Source: Chitinibacter sp. GC72 (GTDB taxonomy: Bacteria > Pseudomonadota > Gammaproteobacteria > Burkholderiales > Chitinibacteraceae). From it: DNA of 64,000 bases. This document shows, one piece after another, positions 56,557 to 64,000 of this stretch (position 1 is its first letter; each line of letters opens with the position of its first letter). The notes under the pieces were generated by a model. That model was not told the origin of the DNA and ran no database searches. It saw only the letters and a list, made by a program, of their open reading frames with translations. Position numbers and translations under genes: made by a program. Where the stretch lies: NCBI RefSeq assembly GCF_009760905.1, contig NZ_VIRW01000014.1:1-64000 (forward strand), given 5' to 3'.

Positions 56557-57120
56557 CTAAAAACCAAAGATGGATGGGCTGAAGTTTTGCAAAGGTCCTA
56601 GCGGCGTTGTTTCCTGTTCGACACTTTCAATGCTGGGCGTGCCACTCCAGAGCTTGTAGACGACCAAATCACCTTGAATGATAAAGATGGCGTTAAATTG
56701 CCAGCCCGAGATGGCGGTTCTGCGTTTAAAACCAAGAAAATCGAGCAGAAAATTGCCATCGCGCTGGCGGTTTATGCTGCGCTGCTCGATTTCATAAGCA
56801 AAGCAGGCTGTCGGTTGCTTGATACAATTCTGGATTTGCGGAGCAAGCAAAGTGGGGTCGCCCCCACCGCTGAGTGCCAGTCTGCGCATCAAGTCCGCAT
56901 GGCTCAATAGCAGAATATTGGGCGTCTTTTTCGGGTCTATCCCCATCTCGTGTAGTTGTGTGAGCGTCGTTTTTTCGGTGTCAACGCGGGAAAAAGCCAG
57001 CTCGGCGCTTGGGTAGTCAGGCCAAGGGGCGCGGCTTTGTGATTCAGTATGCGGCAAGAGCGAGGTGCAGGCACTCAGGGCCGCACAGCTGCATACCATG
57101 GTGATTTGGTGGGTTTGCAT
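56557..57120 (-). CDS. Putative lipoprotein of unknown function
   Basis: 187 residues from ATG 57120, with AGGGGG upstream. The N terminus ends in a lipobox (ALSACTSLL) with Cys18 as the expected lipidated residue, so the protein should be membrane-attached. The mature part has LHEMGIDPKKTPNILLLSHADLMRRL and a C-terminal beta-rich region (GWQFNAIFIIQGDLVVYKLW). I do not recognise the family. It is divergent from the second gltB and shares that upstream region. Confidence 0.8.
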   Translation of the reverse strand: MQTHQITMVCSCAALSACTSLLPHTESQSRAPWPDYPSAELAFSRVDTEKTTLTQLHEMGIDPKKTPNILLLSHADLMRRLALSGGGDPTLLAPQIQNCIKQPTACFAYEIEQRSINRQRDGNFLLDFLGFKRRTAISGWQFNAIFIIQGDLVVYKLWSGTPSIESVEQETTPLGPLQNFSPSIFGF

Positions 57121-57439
57121 ATTAACCCCCTGCGTCAAGTTGTTTTCTGTATTTCCATCGTAGATAAGATCAATCCGCGCGTATGCGACTTTCGGATCGG
57201 GCGCTGACGATGTGCAGTGCTGATTGCGATATGCAGTCCGTTTTTTGCAAATTCTTCAATGTACAGAGCGATCGCCTGCGCGACTGTTTTGGCGTTTGAA
57301 TGCGGCACAAGAGCGCTGTGAGCGGGGTGAACTTTAAGATGCGTTTAAATCTGGCTTACTTGGCGTGAAGCCTTGGTAATTTTTGCTTTCAGGGATATCC
57401 CCGATTGTCTAGCAGGCGGGGTCTTGGGTTGCGTTTAGC

Positions 57440-57518
57440 ACCCTTAAAAGCTAGAATCAAGCCCTTTCGCTTGACTAGGGTCAATCCCTAGTGGGTTTGT
57501 TTTTTGGCTTTTAAGGGT
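57440..57518 (+). promoter_or_regulatory. Structured leader of second gltB (candidate cis-regulatory RNA)
   Basis: ACCCTTAAAAGC (57440-57451) pairs perfectly with GCTTTTAAGGGT (57507-57518). Inside are two further hairpins: TCAAGC/GCTTGA and ACTAGGG/CCCTAGT. This forms a three-way junction. The AAGGG ribosome-binding site (57513-57517) lies in the closing stem, so folding would hide it. No T-run follows, pointing to control of translation rather than termination. The rest of the 57121-57439 spacer shows no gene. Confidence 0.65.
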
Positions 57519-57527
57519 TCCGTTGTG

Positions 57528-60500
57528 ATGGATAGACAAAGCTGGTTAGAAGGCACGTTGTACCGCCCGCAGTTCGAGCAAGATAGCTGCGGCTTCGGTT
57601 TGATCGCGCAGATGGATGATAAACCGTCGCATTGGCTGGTATCGACTGCGATTAATTCTCTGGCCTGTTTGACTCACCGCGGTGCCGTGGCGGCCGATGG
57701 CAAGTCAGGTGATGGCTGTGGTCTGTTATTTCGCAAGCCGACTGGTTTCTTGCAAGCCGTAGCTAAAGATAATGGCTATACCCTGGCTGAGCAATTCACT
57801 GCAGGCCTCGTATTTGCTGGTCTGGATGCCAATACCTGTGCGCAATCCATTGCAAATCTGGTCGCTGCGGTAGAAAGCCAAGGCTTGACTGTAGCAGGTG
57901 TACGTGACGTTCCAGTGAATCTGGATGCGCTCGGTGAAGCTGCAATGGCCTCATTGCCATCGATCAAACAGATTTTCGTTAATGCCCCAGCTGGTTTGGC
58001 TGAAATCGAATTTGCCCGCAAACTCTATCAAGCGCGTCGCTTGGCCGAAAAAGCCAATGCCGGCGACAAAGATTTCTACATCCCGACGCTGAACCCGTAC
58101 GTGATGTCATACAAAGGCTTGGTGACGCCTGAAAACCTGCCAGTGTTCTACCTCGATCTGAAAGACGAACGTTTTGGTTCGAGCATGGCGGTTTATCACC
58201 AGCGTTTCTCGACCAATACTTGGCCGCAATGGAAATTGGCTCAGCCATTCCGTTTCCTCGCGCACAACGGCGAGATCAACACGCTGACGGGTAACCGCGC
58301 GTGGGCTAAAGCGCGTGAAGCGATCATGGATAGCGATAAGCTCGACATGGACGCGATTCGCCCTATCGTACAAACCAATGGTTCAGACTCGATGAGTTTG
58401 GACAATATGCTCGAAAGCTTGGTGCTCGGCGGCGTAGACGTATTCCGCGCCTTCCGTCTGTTGGTGCCACCTGCTTGGCAAAACGTAGACTCGAACGATC
58501 GTGATCTGCGCGCGTTCTACGAATACAACTCGCTGCACATGGAGCCATGGGATGGCCCAGCGGGTATCGTTTGGGCGGCTGGTGACTACGCTGGTTGTGC
58601 GCTTGACCGTAACGGCTTGCGCCCAGCGCGTTATGTGATCACCAAAGATCGCCACATCACGATTGCATCGGAAATCGGCGTTTGGGGTTACAAACCTGAA
58701 GATGTAGTGAAAAAAGGCCGTGTTAAACCAGGCCAAATTGTTGCCGTTAACCTGAAAACCGGCGAGTTTATCGATACCGAAACCATCGATAACAGCCTCA
58801 AATCAGCTCAGCCTTACCGCGCGTGGCTCAAAGAGCATGCAACGCACTTGGAAATGGCTGAAGACAACAAGCCACTGGAAGAAATGGATAAGGCAACGTT
58901 GTTGACCTACCAGAAACAATTCCAGTTGACGTTTGAAGAGCGCGACCAAATCTTGCGCGTCTTGGCTGCGGATGGCCAAGAAGCCATCGGCTCGATGGGT
59001 GATGACACCCCAATGGCCGTATTGAGCGAGAAAGTACGTTCGCCATTTGATTACCTGCGCCAGCAATTCGCGCAAGTAACGAATCCACCGATCGACCCGA
59101 TCCGTGAAGCGATTGTGATGTCGCTGAACACGTGCTTTGGTCCAGAACGTAATCTGTTTGAAGACGGCCCAAGCCACGCGAAGCGTTTGGAAGTCACGTC
59201 GCCGGTATTGTCGACCGATAAATTCGACGCCATCGTTGGCCAGTCTGACCCAGACTTCAAATCAGCGCGTTTTGAAATCTGTTTTGACGCCGGCACGACG
59301 TTGAGAGCGGCGATCGAGAAATTGACTGCTGACGTGCTTGCTAGTGTGAAAGACGGCACGGTGATTGTCGTGCTGTCGGACAAGCACATCGCCAAAGGTC
59401 GCATGCCGATCCCCGCGCTGTTTGCAGTAGGCGCCGTTCACCATGCGCTGATCAATGCCGGTTTGCGTTGCAAAACCAATATCATCGTTGAAACCGCAAC
59501 GACGCGCGATCCGCACCACTTTGCGTGTTTGATCGGCTACGGCGCGACTGCAGTTGTTCCTTACCTCGCTTACCAGACGATCAAAGAATTGATCGAGATG
59601 GGTCAAATCGAGTCAACGCTCGAAAAAGCGGCGAACAATTTCCGCAAAGGTATCAACAAAGGTCTGATGAAGATCTTGTCGAAAATGGGTATTTCGACCG
59701 TTGCTTCTTATCGCGGCTCGCAGTTGTTTGAAGGCGTGGGCATTGGTGAAGAAGTAATCGATCTGTGCTTAACCGGCACGGTATCGCGCATTTCTGGTGC
59801 TAACTTCGCTGATTTCCAAGAAGATCAAGCCAAACTGAACAAGCTGGCATTCAACCCAATGCGTCCATTGGCGCAAGGCGGTTTGCTCAAGTATGTGTTC
59901 GGCGAGGAATACCACGCTTACAACCCTGACGTGGTGATGGCGCTGCAAAAGGCCGTTCAAAACAGCGATTACAAAGCCTACAAACAATACGCTGACTTGG
60001 TGAACAAACGCCCGGTGGCGATGTTGCGCGACCTGATGGCGCTGCAAATCGACCCTGCAAAATCAATCTCGCTTGATGAAGTTGAGCCGCTCGAAAGCAT
60101 CGTGAAGCGCTTTGACTCGGCGGGTATGTCGCTCGGTGCCTTGAGCCCTGAAGCGCACGAAGCCTTGGCTGAAGGTATGCACCGTTTGGGCGCGCGCTCG
60201 AACTCGGGTGAAGGTGGTGAGGACGAAGCTCGCTACGGCACGCCGCGCATGTCGAAAATCAAGCAAGTCGCGTCAGGTCGTTTCGGCGTGACGCCGCACT
60301 ACCTCGTGAATGCTGAAGTACTGCAGATTAAAGTAGCGCAAGGTGCAAAACCAGGTGAAGGTGGCCAGCTACCAGGCGACAAAGTATCGCCATTGATCGC
60401 GAAACTGCGTCACAGCAAACCAGGCATTAGCCTGATTTCTCCACCACCGCACCACGATATTTACTCGATCGAAGATTTGGCTCAACTGATTTTTGACTTG

Positions 60501-61970
60501 AAACAGGTCAACCCTGCTGCCCTAGTTTCGGTCAAGCTGGTTGCTGAGCCGGGCGTCGGTACGATTGCTGCCGGTGTGGCGAAAGCCTATGCCGACCTGA
60601 TCACGATTTCGGGTTACGACGGCGGTACAGCTGCATCGCCTTTGGCATCGGTTAAATATGCCGGTTCACCGTTTGAATTGGGTCTGACTGAAGCGCAGCA
60701 AGTATTGCGCGCCAATGGTCTGCGTGGCCGTGTACGCGTTCAGGCTGACGGTGGTTTGAAAACCGGTATGGACGTTGTGAAAGCGGCGATCATGGGTGCT
60801 GAGAGCTTCGGCTTTGGTACTGGCCCGATGGTGGCGCTGGGTTGTAAATTCCTGCGGATTTGCCACTTGAACAACTGCGCGACTGGCGTTGCAACGCAAG
60901 AAATCAAACTGCGTAGCAAGTACTTCATCGGTTTGCCAGAAATGGTCGTGAACTACTTTACCTTTATCGCGCAAGAAACTCGCGAATTGATGGCTGCCTT
61001 GGGCATCCGCAAATTCGAAGATTTGGTGGGCCGCACTGAATTGCTCGGCTTGATCGAAGGCGCGACTGAGAAACAGAAAAAACTCGCGATGAGCGCCTTG
61101 CTGAGCCAAGGTAGCACACCAGATTCAGTACCACGTTTCTGCGTTGAAGCAAGCAACCCGTCATTCGATAAAGGCGAGCTGGCTGAAGAAATGGTGCGTG
61201 ACGCATTGGCTGGGATCAAAGCCGGTACTAAGCAAAGCTTTGAATACGATGTACGCAATATTCACCGCTCGATCGGCGCGCGTCTGTCAGGCGAAATTGC
61301 TAAAGCGCACGGCGCAGCGGGTCTGCCAGATGGCTCATTGCACATCAAACTGAACGGCTCGGCTGGTCAATCGCTGGGTGTTTGGAATGCCAAAGGTCTG
61401 ACGATCGAATTGGCAGGTGATGCGAATGACTACGTTGGTAAAGGGATGAACGGCGGTAAAGTCGTGATCTACCCACCAAAAGGCAGCGAGTTTGCTTCAC
61501 ACGAAGCAACGATCGTTGGTAACACGTGTCTCTACGGTGCGACCGGCGGTGAGTTGTACGCTGCGGGTATGGCGGGCGAGCGCTTCGCGGTACGTAACTC
61601 TGGCGCGACAGCGATTGTTGAAGGCGTGGGCGACCATGGTTGTGAATACATGACTGGCGGCTGCGTAGTGGTACTGGGTGAAACCGGCTACAACTTCGGC
61701 GCGGGTATGACGGGTGGTTTTGCGCTGGTTTACGATCCAACGCAGAAATTCGCTTACCGCTACAACAACGAATTGATCGACACCAATCTGATCAATGGCG
61801 AAGCTTATGGCGCGATTCGTGCGTTCTTGAAAGACAAGATCAAAGCGCACGCTGATCTGACAGGTTCTAGCAAAGCGGCTGAGCTGCTGGCGAACTTTGA
61901 CGAAGCCGTGGATTACTTCTGGTTGGTCAAACCAAAAGTCGCCAAGCTCGATGCCTTGTTGAAAGACTAA
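57528..61970 (+). CDS. gltB: Glutamate synthase large subunit, second copy
   Basis: 1480 residues from ATG 57528 (GTG 57525 is also possible). The N-terminal nucleophile Cys is in FEQDSCGFGLIAQM. Synthase-domain segments match the family ([32 protein letters not shown]), and the 3Fe-4S cysteines are in GCKFLRICHLNNCATG. The C-terminal beta-helix (GETGYNFGAGMTGGFALVYD) is complete. It is about 60 residues shorter than the first copy and is the enterobacterial-like form. Its leader can sequester the ribosome-binding site. It is followed by the second gltD after 111 bp. Confidence 0.97.
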   Translation: MDRQSWLEGTLYRPQFEQDSCGFGLIAQMDDKPSHWLVSTAINSLACLTHRGAVAADGKSGDGCGLLFRKPTGFLQAVAKDNGYTLAEQFTAGLVFAGLDANTCAQSIANLVAAVESQGLTVAGVRDVPVNLDALGEAAMASLPSIKQIFVNAPAGLAEIEFARKLYQARRLAEKANAGDKDFYIPTLNPYVMSYKGLVTPENLPVFYLDLKDERFGSSMAVYHQRFSTNTWPQWKLAQPFRFLAHNGEINTLTGNRAWAKAREAIMDSDKLDMDAIRPIVQTNGSDSMSLDNMLESLVLGGVDVFRAFRLLVPPAWQNVDSNDRDLRAFYEYNSLHMEPWDGPAGIVWAAGDYAGCALDRNGLRPARYVITKDRHITIASEIGVWGYKPEDVVKKGRVKPGQIVAVNLKTGEFIDTETIDNSLKSAQPYRAWLKEHATHLEMAEDNKPLEEMDKATLLTYQKQFQLTFEERDQILRVLAADGQEAIGSMGDDTPMAVLSEKVRSPFDYLRQQFAQVTNPPIDPIREAIVMSLNTCFGPERNLFEDGPSHAKRLEVTSPVLSTDKFDAIVGQSDPDFKSARFEICFDAGTTLRAAIEKLTADVLASVKDGTVIVVLSDKHIAKGRMPIPALFAVGAVHHALINAGLRCKTNIIVETATTRDPHHFACLIGYGATAVVPYLAYQTIKELIEMGQIESTLEKAANNFRKGINKGLMKILSKMGISTVASYRGSQLFEGVGIGEEVIDLCLTGTVSRISGANFADFQEDQAKLNKLAFNPMRPLAQGGLLKYVFGEEYHAYNPDVVMALQKAVQNSDYKAYKQYADLVNKRPVAMLRDLMALQIDPAKSISLDEVEPLESIVKRFDSAGMSLGALSPEAHEALAEGMHRLGARSNSGEGGEDEARYGTPRMSKIKQVASGRFGVTPHYLVNAEVLQIKVAQGAKPGEGGQLPGDKVSPLIAKLRHSKPGISLISPPPHHDIYSIEDLAQLIFDLKQVNPAALVSVKLVAEPGVGTIAAGVAKAYADLITISGYDGGTAASPLASVKYAGSPFELGLTEAQQVLRANGLRGRVRVQADGGLKTGMDVVKAAIMGAESFGFGTGPMVALGCKFLRICHLNNCATGVATQEIKLRSKYFIGLPEMVVNYFTFIAQETRELMAALGIRKFEDLVGRTELLGLIEGATEKQKKLAMSALLSQGSTPDSVPRFCVEASNPSFDKGELAEEMVRDALAGIKAGTKQSFEYDVRNIHRSIGARLSGEIAKAHGAAGLPDGSLHIKLNGSAGQSLGVWNAKGLTIELAGDANDYVGKGMNGGKVVIYPPKGSEFASHEATIVGNTCLYGATGGELYAAGMAGERFAVRNSGATAIVEGVGDHGCEYMTGGCVVVLGETGYNFGAGMTGGFALVYDPTQKFAYRYNNELIDTNLINGEAYGAIRAFLKDKIKAHADLTGSSKAAELLANFDEAVDYFWLVKPKVAKLDALLKD

Positions 61971-62032
61971 GTGTGTGAGGTTGTGGGCGGCGATGCTGCC
62001 CATGACAGAATAAGTTTTGATTTGGATGTGCA

Positions 62033-63494
<1,462 letters not shown>

Positions 63495-63510
63495 TCATCT
63501 GTATGTAAGA

Positions 63511-63537
63511 AAAGCCCCGTTCGCGGGGCTTTTTTTA
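63511..63537 (+). terminator. Terminator after second gltD
   Basis: AAAGCCCCG pairs with CGGGGCTTT around loop TTCG, followed by a T-run. It is a strong intrinsic terminator. Confidence 0.92.
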
Positions 63538-63557
63538 TGAGAACTGAAAGGTGTAGC

Positions 63558-64000
63558 GTGAATCAGCAGCAACAATTGGACAAAGGTCTGGCCTTGGCAC
63601 GGCAGGGGCATTTGAAAAGTGCGGTCAAGGTTTGGCTGGCCGGCTTGCAAGCAGCAGCAACTCTATATGAAGAAGTGCAATACTGGGCCTTGCTCGGCGC
63701 GCAGATTCGGCAGGCCGGCCAGATCGAGCAAGCTCTGACAATGCATACGCATGCTCTACATCTATCGGCCAATGACCGGTATTTGCAAAGCCTGCTGCAA
63801 TTGCACCTTGGTCTTGATCTGCTTGCTTTATCGCAGCCCGATCTGGCGATGCGCGCTTTGCGCAAGGCGCATGACTTTCCCGATATTGCCTGCTGTCCTA
63901 TTTTGCAAGAGCTGATTAGCCAGATTCAAGCGCATCTGGGCGATTATGCACAGGCGCGCGTGGCGCTTGAGCTGGCTCTCGAGCTGTATGCCGATAATGA
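63558..64000 (+). CDS. TPR-like protein, 5' part (runs off window)
   Basis: A frame opens at GTG 63558 behind AAAGG and stays open to the right edge (about 147 residues). The sequence is helical with TPR-like spacing: LDKGLALARQGHLKSAVKVW, QIEQALTMHTHALHLSANDR, and DYAQARVALELALELYADN. There is no signal peptide. The function cannot be deduced; TPR proteins usually mediate protein contacts. The C-terminal part lies outside the window. Confidence 0.75.
   Translation, partial: MNQQQQLDKGLALARQGHLKSAVKVWLAGLQAAATLYEEVQYWALLGAQIRQAGQIEQALTMHTHALHLSANDRYLQSLLQLHLGLDLLALSQPDLAMRALRKAHDFPDIACCPILQELISQIQAHLGDYAQARVALELALELYADN

Noticed and set aside
57121-57524. T-box or intrinsic attenuator before the second gltB
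   Set aside because: No T-box sequence and no terminator with T-run; the geometry points to ribosome-binding-site masking instead.
55893-57527. tRNA or other housekeeping RNA genes in the larger spacers
   Set aside because: No cloverleaf or GGTTCGAATCC-like T arm was seen here or in other spacers, within the limits of reading by eye.

Overview
The window looks like chromosome from a chitin-degrading betaproteobacterium, most likely Neisseriales and near Chitinibacteraceae. This placement is an inference from gene content and order: dusB-fis-purH-purD, hemA-prfA, feoAB, a large che operon, glutamate synthases, and several secreted proteins carrying small aromatic chitin-binding modules of the CBM5/12 type on Thr/Pro/Ala linkers. 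No marker gene was searched.

Layout. 1-2.4 kb: the 3' end of an IS481-type transposase, then about 1.9 kb with no credible gene, filled by two alternating families of structured repeats. 2.4-7 kb: a chemoreceptor, a YkgJ-like Cys-cluster protein, an AHSA1/SRPBCC protein, a double-CDGSH protein, a deacetylase-family protein and a pterin carbinolamine dehydratase. 7-10.7 kb: two secreted proteins, a DUF3472-like protein and an M60 (mucinase-type) metallopeptidase. 10.9-14 kb: panD, a CxxC protein and an RNase II-family enzyme. 14.2-17.2 kb: a 1000-residue orphan ATPase. 17.3-23.4 kb: hemA-prfA, a type II NADH dehydrogenase and feoAB behind a Fur-like box. 23.7-28.4 kb: a secreted GH8 enzyme, a GH18 chitinase and an AraC regulator. 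28.6-29.6 kb: a GAF-GGDEF protein with a likely frameshift near its start. 29.8-34.6 kb: purD, purH, fis, dusB, then hemF facing the other way. 35.8-49.4 kb: a twelve-gene operon on the minus strand (receptor-like protein, cheY, STAS, cheA, mcp, cheW, cheR, cheD, cheB, REC-EAL, hybrid kinase, response regulator). 49.8-63.5 kb: two different gltB-gltD pairs in tandem, with two small unknown genes between them. A TPR-like gene runs off the right edge.

How it fits together. The secreted hydrolases and the AraC regulator form a polysaccharide/glycoprotein-degradation module. The che operon couples chemosensing to c-di-GMP breakdown and a phosphorelay. The two glutamate synthases handle nitrogen assimilation.

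The most unusual signals are non-coding. (1) A family of palindromes exactly 49 bp long (GGGTAT...ATACCC) is scattered across the window, mostly between genes, with one copy inside feoB. (2) A repeat of about 255 bp occurs twice, and three of its stems keep pairing although both arms differ, as expected of a structured RNA. (3) A junction-like leader upstream of the second gltB places the ribosome-binding site inside a perfect 12-bp stem. All coordinates and pairings were read by eye; no folding, alignment or database search was run.
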